Shown in pieces: positions 1-14,178 of a stretch of DNA of 64,000 nucleotides. Where the stretch lies: contig JAQFWX010000106.1 of assembly GCA_027605045.1 (NCBI GenBank), forward strand, positions 173,189 to 237,188, written 5' to 3'. Below the pieces are notes generated by a model. It had not been told where the DNA came from, did no database searches, and worked only from the letters and a program-made list of their open reading frames with translations. The stretch comes from Phallus indusiatus (lineage: Eukaryota > Basidiomycota > Agaricomycetes > Phallales > Phallaceae). How positions within the stretch are numbered: the first letter of the stretch is position 1; the number at the start of each line of letters is the position of its first letter. The translations under genes and the position numbers were made by a program.

Positions 1-1784
1 GTTGAACCGCCAGTTTTTCCGGTTTTCTGTTGGAGGGTTGACAGATGTGGCTGAGATCAAGGGTCATCGAAGGACATATGTTGGGTAGGCTCTAGTCATT
101 CTAACGATTTCTGTCAGTTTTTGACAAAGCATTGTAGAGCTCTTCCGAGCAAGATTATTCAGGCCTTGAAGCGTGTTGGAACGGAAAACCCTTTGATTCT
201 TATTGACGAGGTTGATAAAATCGGTCGAGGTATTAATGGCGATCCAGCAAGTGCACTGTTAGAGATGTTAGATCCCGAACAAAACAACGCCTTTTTAGAT
301 CATTAGTGAGTTCTTCCCATGATGCGCGATAAAGGAAGAGATGGGCTGAAACTTTGTAGCATGGATGTGCCTGTTGACTTGTCCCGAGTATTATTTGTTT
401 GTACAGGTACGTCCGGAAGGTTATTTCTGCCTTTGCAATCTCTAACAACCCTTGTACTAGCTAATGTGGCCGATACTATCCCTGCCCCGCTGCTGGATCG
501 CATGGAAGTCCTGGAAGTCAGTGGCTATGTGTCTGAAGAAAAGATGGTTATAGCGGACAAGTATCTTGGACCCCAAGCTAAAGAGGCGTCAGGACTAAAG
601 AATGCCGATGTTCTATTAGAACCGAGCGCGGTAGACACTCTTATCAAGTACTATTGCCGAGAGAGTGGAGTACGTAATTTGAAGAAGCATATAGACAAAG
701 TAGGTTATTATACCTTTTTTTTTTGGTATCATCTAATGTTCCATCCGCATGTTGTGTTAGATTTACCGTAAGACAGCACTGAAAATTGTGGAAGATCTAG
801 GAGAAGATGCGTTCCCAGAGGAGAACGCGTTACCAAAGGATACTCAAAAGACGGTTGAAAATTTAGCACCTGCCCAGGCTGTATCATCAACCTCTGGAGA
901 ACAACCTAAAAGTGAAGAACCCACGAATGTAACAACCGAGGAACGCAAGCCTTTAGAGATACCATCCACAGTCCATGTACGTATCAACTCGAGCAATCTG
1001 AAAGACTACGTTGGCCCTCCGATATACCATAAAGATCGCATGTACGTTACTGCACCGCCACCGGGTGTTAGTACAGGTCTTGGATACTTGGGCAATGGTT
1101 CGGGAGCTGTTATGCCAGTCGAAGCAACAGTGAGTATCTAATTATATATAACCGAGATTCCTGCCGGAAATTAAACGTTTTCTTTTAGAGCATGTCCGGG
1201 AAAGGTAATCTGCAACTTACAGGAAAATTGGGCGAAGTTATTCGGGAAAGTGCGCAGATTGCTCTTAGTTGGGTGAAGAGCCATGCGTGGGAGCTTGGTA
1301 TCACTCAGGATCCTACCGAACAGTGGTTGAATGAACGAGATGTTCATGTTCATATGCCTGAAGGCAGTATTGGCAAAGAAGGTCCTAGTGCGGGAACTGC
1401 TATCGTATCTGCCTTCGTATCACTATTGACCAAGACAAAAATTGATCCCGACACTGGTACGTGCTATGTGACCTTACTTCTCATTATATCAACTTAAAAT
1501 CGTTTCACATATTAGCCATGACCGGTGAAATATCCCTGGTGGGACAAGTTCTCCCCGTCGGAGGACTGAAAGAGAAAATCTTGGCTGCCCACCGAGCGGG
1601 AATCAAAACTATCCTCGCACCCGCTGCCAACAGAGCAGACATTGAAGAAAACGTTCCAGAGAGTGTCAAAACTGGGATTCGGTTTGTCTATGTAGAAGAC
1701 ATTCGGGAAGTTTTACATGAAGTATTCCGGGACGAGCCTCTTGCCAGCTTATTGAAAGAGCGATTACCCTTGCACCGCCATTGA
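1..1784 (+). CDS. PIM1: Mitochondrial Lon protease homolog, 3' part (5' end outside window)
   Basis: ATP-dependent serine protease that degrades misfolded matrix proteins in mitochondria. The reading frame is open from base 1 in the AAA module and joins seven exons: 1-84, 138-305, 360-406, 461-699, 761-1129, 1189-1456 and 1516-1784. All junctions keep the frame. Visible landmarks in order are the [19 protein letters not shown] segment, the Walker B stretch [11 protein letters not shown], the arginine-containing lid region, a low-complexity acidic insert (about 800-960), then the protease domain with the catalytic serine in EGPSAG and the catalytic lysine in GGLKEK. This Ser-Lys dyad is diagnostic for Lon. 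The acidic insert between the AAA lid and protease domain is usual in fungal Pim1. The N-terminal substrate domain and the presequence lie upstream of the window. The C-terminus ends in HRH and carries no peroxisomal signal, which favours the mitochondrial over the peroxisomal Lon. Confidence 0.95.
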
Positions 1785-2379
1785 TTATCATAGTTGGATT
1801 CCCCTAACACATTTCATCCATTCATTTTTTTTCTACTCTCATTTAGAGCTTTGGGTTGTGTTATCTGCATTTTGTATCAGTTATTTGTTTTACGAATTCT
1901 CTCTCCTCCCTACTCAGAAGCAAAAACAAAAAGATTGTATCATAACCAAATATTTGCACACGCATGCCATGCCTTTTTGATGGATTCTTCAGAAAAGAAC
2001 GAAAGCAATTGACAAAGTGTTAAAATTTTTTGATTGAATTGATCCCATGCGTGGTATTATAAGGATAATAGATCGTTTGGTACTTGACTACTACTGTTTG
2101 AACAAAAGCGTACATGGTTGTATCAACTTGAATCCCTAATTCGACTTGTTTGTGTATGAATGTATGTATGATATAATAGCAAGGGTATAAAAAAAGTGAA
2201 GGTAAGAGAAGAAGGCACAGCAGAGAATAATAAAATGCATGAACAAGATCCCCAATGTCCAAGCGAAGAAATGGATAAAAAAAGAGAAAAGAAAAGAAAA
2301 GAAAGAGAAGAGAGAAAGATAACAACAACACAACAACGACAATGAATAAGACAGCTTTTGAGGTTTGGTGTTTATTATG
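1785..2379. other. Convergent intergenic region between Lon and the SUN gene
   Basis: This stretch lies between two stop codons facing each other and should hold both 3' UTRs. It is AT-rich, with a purine-rich run of A and G near 2274-2320. Open frames here are low-complexity and show no family features. Confidence 0.6.
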
Positions 2380-5300
2380 TTATGATTCGACTTCGGCCGG
2401 AGCTGTTGAAGGTAAAAGAGGAGGCGGCCGATCCTTTTCCGTTCCATGCACCCGCATACGATACAAACACGTATAATCTTCCTCTCCCCAATTATTCTGA
2501 ACAATCAAAACAACAATCCCGAAATCCGCTCCGATATCTTGAATTTCATTCGGTATCGAAAACGTCTGTATATGATTCGAAGCGTGAATGTCATATGTCA
2601 TTTGGGCGAGACGGATGTAGTGAGGTGAGCGAGGTAAGGATGGTGGATAAGCGTCTTCATCGGGTGGTAACGGTGTCCCCTCATCTTCTGCCCGTTTTAC
2701 GGCTTCCATCCGTCTTTCAACGACCCGTTGTTGGTATTCCTTCACTTTGGCGATATTATCAGCTCCTTCGACAAGACCCCATAGTTCCATCTGACGAGGT
2801 GCCGATCGGATATCATACGCGATATCTCGAGGGACGTGTTCGATAGTCACTTCTGAGATATAGATAGCCCGAGCTAGCACGACTCCGAGCTGTCCTGATG
2901 TACCCGCGAACGGCCAACAATTTCCAACGTTGATATCGGGATGGAGAGCTGTTACGGGTGGACGACCCATAACGTAACCTCGTCCAGTGACAGCACCAAC
3001 CAGATAACTCGACCACGAGGAAGGTTTGACTTCATACGCATTACTCGTCAATTGCGGGATAACACGTCCACCAGCAGAATACAGCGCGAAATCAGCTTTA
3101 CCAATTCCATCTTTATAGAACCGCGAAACAGCGCGATCGACGAGATCTCCTATAATTTCATTGACATTATTCCCATCGCCTGTACGAATCGTAAGCGCAT
3201 CTCCAGGCTTCCATTTCGTTTTCGCCGAAACCGCAAGGGAATTTTCGACTTTCTTGCCAAGTTCCAAAGCCTCTTTTACACCTCCTTCAACATCTCCAAG
3301 ACGTTGCTGTATCCCATGAATCTCAGAAGTATCAACACCAACAGATGACCGAGCCTGCTCCCACTCTGTTTGAATCTTCTTAAACTCATTCCGCAGACGA
3401 GCAACGTTCTGATTAGACGACGCATGGTATTTCTCTTCCGCGTCCTGAGCGCGTTGACTTTCAATATCCAGACGATGACTGAGCTGATCCAAAATCTTCT
3501 GAGTTTGCTTCAAAACTTGATTATCCTTCTCTTTCGAAGCAGCGGCGGCAGCGAAATCTGCAAGTGCTACTTCTACCTGTGCAAGCCGATCAATGAAATC
3601 CTGAACTGACTCGGCTGGAATAGACGGAGCTCGATAGACCGGTGTTTCTCCGAGATCAACTGATGAAAATGCACGAGAGAGAAAAGTACTGATAGAGTTG
3701 ACGATGGCAGAAGAAGGTCGTAAAGCAGTTGCGATAATAATGACGACAACAGCCAGCGCAGCAAACTTGAAGAAGCTTGCGAATGGGATATCACTTTGGT
3801 TGGTATCACTCTGGTTAACATTGCCCTGCTTGGTGTCCCTCCGCTTGGTATCGCCCCGTTTGGGATCATCGCGGCGGCGGCGAGTGGCGTTCTTAATCCA
3901 GTTAACGGGAGTAACGCAAATAATGTTGAATATCCCACTAACAAGAGTCCATAGAACGTAAAAGACGAGAAGAAAAACGTAGAAAATGGGCCGAAATATA
4001 GACGTAATAGAAAAATGAACAACCCGGCCTAAGAGATTGCCAATTCCTCGCCGTGGTGTTGACGACGACGACGATTGCAGACCGGCAGAAGAATCAGTTG
4101 GTTTGTGCTCTGACGGCACCGACCGTCGCTGGGAGGACCGTGATCGGCGTGATCGAGAGCGTGAACGTGAATGCGCACGACCATTTCGAGATGCTGAATC
4201 GCGTTGCTTCGATCTTGACCGTCGAGGTTCAGCTGAGCTGTAGCTGATATCCGGTTCTAGTCCTTCTGGCTCTTCTTCTGTTTCGGGGATTTCTTCGAGT
4301 GGGGGTTCGAGTGGTTGGAAGTGGATGGGGTGGGATGGGGGGGCAGTCTCGCGTGTGACGGAGCCGGCACGCGACGGTGGTCGAGAACTAGCTCTTACTT
4401 GTTCAACAGATCTCGAGTCCTGGAATATATTTTAAATTTGAAACAGAACATAAATGATAGAAGACACGTACATCTTCCTCCTCTTCCTCCTCCTCCTCTT
4501 CTTCTTCTTCCTCCTGCTCCTGCTCAACTTCATCTATTTCTTCTTCTTCTTCTTCAACTTGAGCTGCCGACTTTCGCTTCCGTTTTTTCTTATCATACCC
4601 AATGGTAGGAAGCGTCGTAAGAGATCTATTAGCATCATCCTTCTTTTTCGCCTTTCTCCGACGTCGGGAAGTACTATCATCGAAATCGTCTTCGTCATCT
4701 TCATCGCTTGAAGGACGATATGCCTTGTTATCCAGTGATAACCGGGCTGACGCTGACATGGTAGAACTTTTCTTTTTCGGTTTGGTACTATTCGAGGATG
4801 ATGACACTGATATAGAAGGTATTTCGCCCTGCATCATTTGCTCTTCAGCTTCGTAGTCGTAGCTGTCATTGCTAGGTATAGTGCTAGCTTTGGTTCCCTG
4901 CCGACTGGGAGGTTTGGGCGGAGGCTCATCCATCCGGAATGGGAGGAAAGGCTCCGCGCGGGGTTCGCTCAGGTAATAGCTGGTTGGAGACACGGCACGA
5001 GCCAAACTCTGACTAACGTTTGCGAGAGTTTCGAGTAGTGGGCTTTTAGCACGAGCTTTTCGGTCATCTTGAGAGGTATTAGAGGCGGAAGACAAGGGCT
5101 TGTTGAACCGCGAGGGTGGGGCGGCAATGCGACGGGTCGGAGCCGGGGCTGTGTATCTAGTAGGTTTATCGGAACCGCCAGACATGATAGCAGAATTGGC
5201 AGCGTGGTTGAATGCAGTTGCGACGTTTACTGAGGTATCACGCAGATCGTTACCGTTTGGAGGGGAGAGAATGATTCCCGGAGCGGCAGGGTGGAATATG

Positions 5301-5753
5301 GATGGACCTAGGGTTTGATTGCGTTGTTTGAGACGTGCGTAACGAACGGCACCTGGTTCTGTGGCACGAGATGCGGCTGATATACGCGAGATGTTTGACT
5401 CTGCTTCGTCGTCTTGGTCGATCGCGTTTTGGGAGAGATTGCGATTACCGGAAGAGACGTTGGAACGCGTTGGAGAGGGGTGACGATGAGTAGGGGATGT
5501 CTTTGATTTAGCTAGGTTTGGTGCACTGTTTGAGTTTTTTAAAAAAAAATAGTTTAAAAAAAGGAAGTAAGGAAGAAAGAGAACAAGAGACGCACCCGTA
5601 CGCGTATGAAAGCGGAACTATACCGCGTCGAGGGGGGGAGTGGGAATCTTCCTGTTGCGAGCGATCTTGCCTAGAGTGATTTGTGGTATTGTTCATAAAA
5701 GTGTTGTGGTCAAGACGGGCACCCTGATTGAGAGAATTTCCAGAGAACGACAT
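2380..5753 (-). CDS. SUN-domain (Sad1/UNC-84) inner nuclear membrane protein
   Basis: Predicted LINC-complex protein that spans the inner nuclear membrane and links it to KASH partners and spindle pole bodies. Three exons (5596-5753, 4472-5525, 2380-4419) join in frame to 1083 residues. The start at 5753 is the first ATG after an in-frame stop. Order of parts: a long disordered Ser/Pro/Arg nucleoplasmic tail with a Glu-rich tract near residues 380-400 and an Arg-Ser-rich block; a broad hydrophobic region (about 530-575); a membrane segment near FFKFAALAVVVIIIATAL (about 615-640); a coiled coil with many Glu/Gln/Lys (about 680-790); and a C-terminal SUN domain (about 840-1065) with WPFAGTSGQLGVVLAR and the IPNEIQDIGADFG end. 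It is about twice as long as yeast Sad1 because of the tail. The Glu tract is encoded by a GAA/GAG repeat at about 4475-4560 and may vary in length. The SUN assignment is strong; the exact 5' end is less certain. Confidence 0.88.
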
Positions 5754-6671
5754 GTATGAATGGGGATGATATCGAGGAGTCGGTCAGATAGGTGGAAACG
5801 GAGAAAAGGGGAGACGTTAAAAAGGTCGAGATTGGCTGACCTTTTTCTAGGTGGAATATATTGCAGATTCGAATGCTGTGGACTGGGAGGACGTTTTGAA
5901 TAATTATGTGGAGTGACTTTGTTTGGACGACGACGTGGACACGTTTTTGAGCGAAAAATCGCGAATGCAGCTTGAGGGACTTGTCGACTTTTGGAACCTT
6001 TGCGGAGTTTGAATTTCAACCACAGTGGACATCACGCGCGCGCACAACACGACGCCATTGTTGGTCCACAAGCGCCGTCACTGTTGCCATTGTCCATGGA
6101 CAGAGCAGAACAGAACAAATCATAGCCTAACATATTGTCCCATTCAAGGGCCATTGTTGTCCATTGTCGAGAGTGTTGCCGAGGTACACACAAAGATCTT
6201 TGCGTCCTGGTTTCTCTGGCACTACTTACTGATTATTGATTCATTCATCCATTGCCGCACTATTTGAAGAGCTGGGGAAATCTGTTGATCGCTGGCAGGG
6301 GAGATGAGATCGTTATCAACATACTCTATATATCAATTCGGATTCGGAACATACACGAGTTTTCGGCGAATAACATTGATCATGGGCAACTGCTGCGAGT
6401 TCCGGACTGGCCGGCCTGAATACATGAATATCTGAATATCTGAATAGCTTGTCCGGAAATTACTATTAAAAATATTATTTGGTTCGTGCCCGCCATGAAC
6501 GTGCTGTCGTTCGTTCCATTGTGAATACATATGATCTTGGTGTCGTACAGCCAAGGGTCTCCCCCTATCGATACCATCAAGCATGTATGTCATGAGACTG
6601 CTTTAAATCTCCGCATCATCTACTAATAAATTTTACAAGTCAACCAGAGATTTTCCCTCCTGCTAGTTCGA
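5754..6671. promoter_or_regulatory. Divergent promoter region of the SUN and dioxygenase genes
   Basis: About 0.9 kb between two divergent start codons. One minus-strand open frame (to 6019) runs upstream of the SUN start, but it is in a different frame and has no family features, so I treat it as 5' UTR. No defined binding site could be named. Confidence 0.4.
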
Positions 6672-7948
6672 ATGTCATTCCGTTCATTGAGAACTTTCCT
6701 GCCCTACTTGTCGCGTATTCGACATCTTTCTAGCTCTTCCGGATCAGTCTCCAATCGTGACAGCATCTTTCTTCCTCAGCTCGGTACCTCCTTTCCATAC
6801 AGATGGCTCCGCGACTCCTGCCAATGCAATGAATGCGTTCATCCGACCAACAAACAAAAGCTCCGTAGCACATCAGACGTCACTCGCGATCCTCGTCCAT
6901 TGAAATCCAATGTAGATCTAGACACGCTTCATATTCAATGGCAGGACTCTCCAGCACACAGCTCAAGCTATCCGCTTGACTGGCTTCAATCGTACGCTTC
7001 CCCAACAAAGAGACACGTTTTCCACAAGGATCTCGATAGAGTGTTATGGAATAAATCCGATTTATCCTCAACACCTAACCTCTTCATTCCGTACGATTCT
7101 ATACTCCAGTCTAAGCACGGCCTTCATCTCGCTCTCTCACAATTGATTCGCTATGGATTAGTTTTTCTTACTGGCGTCCCAACTCAGAAAACTGACGACA
7201 CGCACTGCGAAGTCAGGAAGCTTGGTGGAATATTTGGCCGAATTCGGCATACCATTTATGGCGATGTTTGGGACGTACTCAGTTTACTAAACAGCACCAA
7301 CATTGCATACACAGACATTAATCTAGGCCTCCACATGGATCTTTTGTACGCATGATTCTAGTTTCTAGGTATTTCCTGACCAAACTTTTTTTTCCCTGTC
7401 CCATCAGATACTATCAACACCCTCCTCGTTACCAAATCCTACACTGTCTTCGAAATCATGTAATCGGGGGTTCCTCCTATTTCGTGGATGCCATTCACAT
7501 CGCCGAACTTCTCCGCGCAGAAAATTCCGAATATTATGCGCTCCTTACAAAATTACCCATCCCTTACCACTACATAAATGCCGGACATCATCTCCATAAC
7601 AGCCATCCAGTCATCCAACTATCTCAAACAACAGACAATTCTAGAATCGACTACATAAATTACTCTCCTCCATTTCAGGCTCCCTTATTTATCGACACCC
7701 CTCCTGAATTTTATCATGCCCTACGACGCTTTTCAGAATTGCTGAATTCTGAATCGGCTACGTATAGATACACCCTTCGTGAGGGTGATGCCGTTATATT
7801 TGACAACCGCCGCGTTTTACATGCCAGAACGAAATTTCATGAGAAGAAAGACTCACCTCGTGTAGAAGGCGAGCCCGCTCGTTGGTTAAAGGGCTGTTAT
7901 CTTGAAGCAGACGATATCTTGGATAGACAACGAACACTTGCCGAGTGA
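6672..7948 (+). CDS. Gamma-butyrobetaine / trimethyllysine dioxygenase family protein
   Basis: Fe(II)/2-oxoglutarate hydroxylase of the carnitine pathway, probably mitochondrial. Two exons (6672-7345, 7408-7948) give 404 residues, about the family's usual length. The N-terminus (SFRSLRTFLPYLSRIRHLSS) is rich in Arg/Ser with no acids and looks like a mitochondrial presequence. Next comes the small zinc-type N-terminal domain with WLRDSCQCNECVHP (Cys/His ligands). The TauD domain follows with the metal-binding HMD at the exon junction, the HPPRYQILHCL segment just after it, and the distal histidine in FDNRRVLHAR. The sequence does not settle which of the two carnitine-pathway substrates is used; gamma-butyrobetaine hydroxylase is my first choice. 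A carnitine acyltransferase lies about 9 kb downstream, which is suggestive only. Confidence 0.85.
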
Positions 7949-8233
7949 ATCTCGCTATATAGTGCAAGCATCCCCCGTATATATACTTTTTCTCTTGAAT
8001 AGATAGATGTCATTGGATATTTGTTCCGGGTACGTTTCGTGTTAGTTATGATGCGCCGGCAAATCCCGTTGTTCCAGCTCAACTACTGGATCTATGTATA
8101 AATCCAATTACATACATATATATACATACATATACACATATGAAATACATTCCATTCCAAAGTACCCATCTAGAAAAATGTCCAACTTGTCAAATGTGAA
8201 TTATAAACCATCAATTGCCAGAATTCAATTCCA

Positions 8234-8840
8234 TCACAAATCAGCCATCGTATCAGGAGCCCAGTGCAATAAGCCAAGATTATTAAACATACGTTTCGAA
8301 GGAGAAGCGTTGACACTCTTATGGTACCTTGGCGAGTAATTTTCTGCTCTCTGACACTGTGTCCCGCATCCGGAACGATATGGAACTTTTGTATCTCGAT
8401 TCTCCGGCGGCCAAACCTCTTTGAATGCAGCTGTAGCCTGAAAATTATTGGCGGTAAGATCGTGTTTATATTTAGATAGAAGAAACATACCGGACAAACA
8501 ACATCACATCTGACAAGCAAGGCTTTAATTCAAAAAAGTCGGTCGTCATATTATTGTTCAATCGTACTCACCGTCCTTGAACAACGTCGATACTGGGTAG
8601 TAAGTGTCGGTTCATTATTACCAGTTAGACAAAAGATTCAACAACACACAATGACCCTTTTACACTCGAGTATTTGCCCATCCAGAAGCCAACTCTGACG
8701 CATATATACACTAATAAAAAGTCATGAGCATACCTCATTATGTAAAGTCCACGGACTTGGCACCTTCGAACATCATTCGTTCCATACTGATGGAAGGAGC
8801 GTCCAAACCCATCGTGTGTGTGCACGCAGGATGCGTCTGG
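8234..8840 (-). pseudogene. Partial tandem relic of proline iminopeptidase (3' exons only)
   Basis: On the minus strand this segment repeats the last exons of the intact gene next door: the DGQ-I/L region, the second-strand segment before the acid residue, YDVVCP-like sequence, an ATAAFKEVWP exon, and the terminal APDTMADL-stop. Introns are retained, so it arose by DNA duplication, not retrocopying. The catalytic-His region is frameshifted relative to the intact gene (RSGCGTQ in place of VPDAGHS), and the first two thirds of the gene are missing. It cannot encode an active enzyme. Confidence 0.8.
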
Positions 8841-9102
8841 CTCGATTTCCGTAAGACTTTTTACCTCCGTTGATGATGCTACTGAAATCTCCCATTAACA
8901 AGGGATTATATTATCATCTTTATGATGTTCATGATAGTATTGGCCCTCAGGCTAGTGGCGAGCTAAGTTAGTGGGCCGGGAGTTTTATTGATGAAAAGGG
9001 GGTGAATAATTCATGAACTGGTGTATTGACATACTATGGCTTTATTTACATATCATCTTGGTAAGTTGGGCGCAAGCTGCTATTCCGAATTGAGACTCTC
9101 CA

Positions 9103-11044
<1,942 letters not shown>

Positions 11045-12004
11045 TCTTCTTTTGCTTAATGCTACCGATTTGCTGTAGTAGTAGTGGAATGGTCTGTAGG
11101 GATGAAGGTAAAGTGAGAAAATAGCCCGAGATTGTGGATTCACTGCTGTTCGCGTGTGCCGACAGACTAAAAAGGAACTTGAAAGGGACAGCATTTTTTT
11201 CACAGGCAGCTACTAGCCACGCGGCGGCGTGACGTAAGTATAAGACTGATAATTGATTCGGGACTCGGACATGCAACTTGAACGAGATTGTGCGTATTCA
11301 AAAAGACAATGTGTATTACCATTGAAATATTCACTAATCCACAAATGTAGAAGTATTGGAAAGGATGGCTTTCTCGTTCAAGTTCATTTGTGCGCACGGG
11401 AAGGCTTTAGCAAACATAGAATAATATCCCATTCTCCGATTTCGCTGCTTGAAGCTCGGATGTACAGACCCATGCTCGACCTGCGGCAAAATGTTGTTGA
11501 GATTTCTATGAAGTTGGCTCATAAAACATAAGCCAACAACAAGACCGGAACGCAATCAACGATTTCAGTAACAAGCGGTACTACTCTCATAGACTCGGCC
11601 AACCAGGATTCAGCACAGAATCAAGGTTATGGTGAGGGATCTACACTAGTAGTATGATGTCATATCACTACGACGTCGCTGAAATCGAAATACTATTTAA
11701 CCTCGTCTCGATTCTATAAAAACTGAAAAAAATGATTTTTCAGCGTATTAACTAATTGCCAAATTTGAAGGGAATACTATCATGAACATCGTGAAGGTAG
11801 TTATCTTGCCAATGGGAGATTTCAGCATCATCAACAAAAACAAAAATTCCTACGAAAATCGACCCGACTGCATCCTGTTTAACGTGCACACGCAAAAGTG
11901 AATTTGGACGCTTCTTCCATCAATTCGAGTCAAAGCTCAAGGAATCTAAGTCAGTGGAGGATTTAAAAACAAAAATAATCTTAGTGAGTGTTCTGGAAGA
12001 ATAA
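11045..12004. other. Intergenic region between proline iminopeptidase and its inverted relic
   Basis: It contains the promoter of the minus-strand peptidase gene and possibly an upstream coding extension (to 11194). I see no homology to the 5' exons of the peptidase on the plus strand, so the inverted relic begins only near 12005. Nothing else recognisable. Confidence 0.4.
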
Positions 12005-13047
12005 TTCAGATTTCAAATAGACTCATCCCGACCGAGTTATCAGTTTAGTTCTCCGGTAATCCCTTTCTCCCAGTAACTTCTCTATATTCCAAATGTTAAT
12101 ACATCTATTCACTACCAGCGGTATATTTCGCCTTCAAAAAGCCGAGCTTCAATTCTTTTTACCAATCCGGGACGTCATTCTTATTTCCCGAAGCCTGGTA
12201 AATTCAGCATGACACTCATAACTGCCAATCAGCGGCAAAATGTGCTCACAAATATCTTCTTTCTCCTTTTTTTAGGGACGAATATCTCGCTCCTATTCCT
12301 GAAAAGGAAAGACACAATTTGATACGTGCTTCTCATACCCGACCCGATTCCCCCGACGAGACGACGAGATTGGTTGCCGCTAAAGCATGATCTAAACAAA
12401 ATAGACTTACCATGGTCTCCTGTCTGGGAGTTCAGAAATGCGTATGAATTTAGAATGTCGACTTCCCTTTTGTATGTAAGCCCCGACAATATAAAGGCGA
12501 CAGAGGACAATTGGGCAAAGTAATGATTCCGCTTTTTGGCTTTGTTTTCATCTTTCATTTCTTTTTAAAAAATACGCTCTGATTGAAAACCACTACTTGA
12601 TCAATGAGGTTGATATTCATGTTCTTGATGCTTTTAATGTATTTGCGTTAGGGTTGGCTTCGAGATGGGCAAATACTCGAGAGATAGGAGATTGATAAAA
12701 ACGTCATTGTGTTGTTGAATATTTTGTTCAACTGGTGGTAATAATCCGACACATACCCACTGTTGTTGTTGATCAAGGACGGTGAGTGCGATTGAGCAAT
12801 AATTTGATGGTCGACTTTTTTGAATTAAAGCCTTAATTCTCAGATATGATGTTGTTTGTCCGGTATGCCAGTGATATATTTCTCATATCTCATACACTAC
12901 CTTAACAATAATTTCCAGGCTACAACTGCGTATGCACTCAAAAAGGTTTGGCCGGAGATACAAGAGTTCTATCGGGACACATTGCCAGAGAGCCTGGTAT
13001 CAGAAAATTACTTGTCAGGGTACCATCAGAGTGTTAACGTATCTTCT
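12005..13047 (+). pseudogene. Inverted relic of proline iminopeptidase (middle and 3' exons)
   Basis: On the plus strand this copy starts at the exon reading THPDRVISLVLR and runs through the GIFCLRKAELQFF-like exon, the DEYLAPIP exon, the SPDETTRL segment, STSLLYVSPDN and TTAYALKKVWPEIQEF, with introns in the same places. It is broken. A TGA replaces the codon after AAAKA where the intact gene splices, the intron after it is partly deleted, and the catalytic-His region is damaged (YRDTLPESL). The HGGPGG and GGSWGS exons are absent. It is a decayed genomic duplicate in opposite orientation to the functional gene. Confidence 0.85.
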
Positions 13048-13345
13048 CTGAAATGTATATCTAGTATTTTTTTGGCTTAGAATTTATTTTACTATAATAC
13101 TGCATACATGACATTCACACAGCGATATCAAAAGGTCATCTCCCCATGACATTGTATTCTATTGATGACAATTACCTAAGAAAAAACTCAGTAAATCACA
13201 AGAGTGGATTAGAAAATACCTTTGACTGGTAGAGAAAAAATAACTATTGGTTAAGTGTAGTAGGTTCATCACTAGGTGTCACAGTAAATACATGGCAGTT
13301 CAAAATCAAACTAGTCATAAATTCAATATGAAGACTGACGTACAC

Positions 13346-13534
13346 CGGGAGAGCAGGCTCGGAGGTCGGGACAGTGGACCTAGCGCGGGATCAGTCCTGA
13401 TCAGTCTGGTTCATAGTTGTTAAAGCTTCAGAGGGAGCGTACGATGCGGTTGCGCCGAACGCGGTTGCAGCCACGGTTGTAAGGGTAGGAGAGGGCATCG
13501 GGAGAGCAAAACTTGACCTAGCGCGGGATCAGTC
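13346..13534. repeat. Pair of imperfect direct repeats (GACCTAGCGCGGGATCAGTC core)
   Basis: The 20-base core occurs at 13377-13396 and again at 13515-13534. A second shared word, CGGGAGAGCA, precedes each copy (13346 and 13499). The two units are about 140-150 bases apart. The cause is unknown; it could be a small tandem duplication near the end of the putative gene on the minus strand. Confidence 0.6.
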
Positions 13535-13811
13535 TGGTGAGAAATATGAAAACTGATGAATCATTAGGTGGTGTATCTGAGGGTGGTGGAGGTGGGAGGA
13601 GGGTAGCGCTTTTAAGACTTCCTTAACAGCACTCTCTGGCGGTGAATGCCGTATGTATTCGTCCCGTCTTCCAAGCTCTTTTAAGCAAGTAGAGGATAAT
13701 GGAATCTGGATGAGATTATGTAGGGGACATTCATCAGAAACGACACAGCTGTTGTCGTTGTGTATGGAGTGTTATAAATAACGTCCGAGATGGAGGATTT
13801 TGATTAGCCAT
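13529..13811 (-). CDS. Putative small protein of unknown function
   Basis: Start ATG at 13811 reads MANQNPPSRTLFITLHTQRQQ. A short intron then brings in a second segment with LGRRDEYIRHSPPESAVKEVLKALPSS, which looks protein-like (charged, amphipathic). The end is uncertain: either the stop at 13529 or further splicing toward 13350, where another Ala/Thr-rich open segment lies. I do not recognise the family. The proposed intron is not a strong one, so this is a candidate gene only. It is convergent with nothing and lies downstream of the PP2A gene on the same strand. Confidence 0.3.
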
Positions 13812-14178
13812 CGTAGACTTGAAGGAAAAGAAAACAATTCATTCGACTCCTGTGTTTATACTGGGGCAATTGGGGTTTGAAAGTCCGGGACATAAATTCA
13901 GGTTGCCGAGAGCGGCATCCTTGCTAGGGGTTAAAACGGGTTCAATCCAGACAGATAATAAATAATAGTAATTTTATTCTTTCATTCTTTCTCTTCCTCA
14001 GTAGTATCTACTTGTTGCATGTCCAGTACGTGTAACGTAAAAATGCGGGATGTAAATAAATTTTAGAGGCCGAGTGTGGAAGGGGTAGCGGGGAAGTAGC
14101 AGGGTGAGTTCGAACCGATAACGGAATAGGAAAAGAATGTACAGATAGGTAAGTTAAGGTGGTGCTAAGTGGTATATG

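Noticed and set aside
2380..4119. SUN-domain gene starting at 4119
   Set aside because: The codon there is GTG, not ATG, and the frame is open upstream and joins across a clean intron (4420-4471) to a long N-terminal exon.
4454..4711. Plus-strand open frames rich in Leu/Phe/Ser opposite the SUN gene
   Set aside because: They are the antisense shadow of the Glu/Lys-rich coding tract and have no independent support.
5693..6019. Minus-strand open frame of 108 codons upstream of the SUN gene
   Set aside because: It is in a different frame from the SUN exon 1, has no splice link to it and shows no motifs; most likely 5' UTR.
8094..8160. TATA/CATA-rich run as a microsatellite or promoter
   Set aside because: It is short, imperfect and lies in the 3' flank of the dioxygenase gene; no repeat unit of note.
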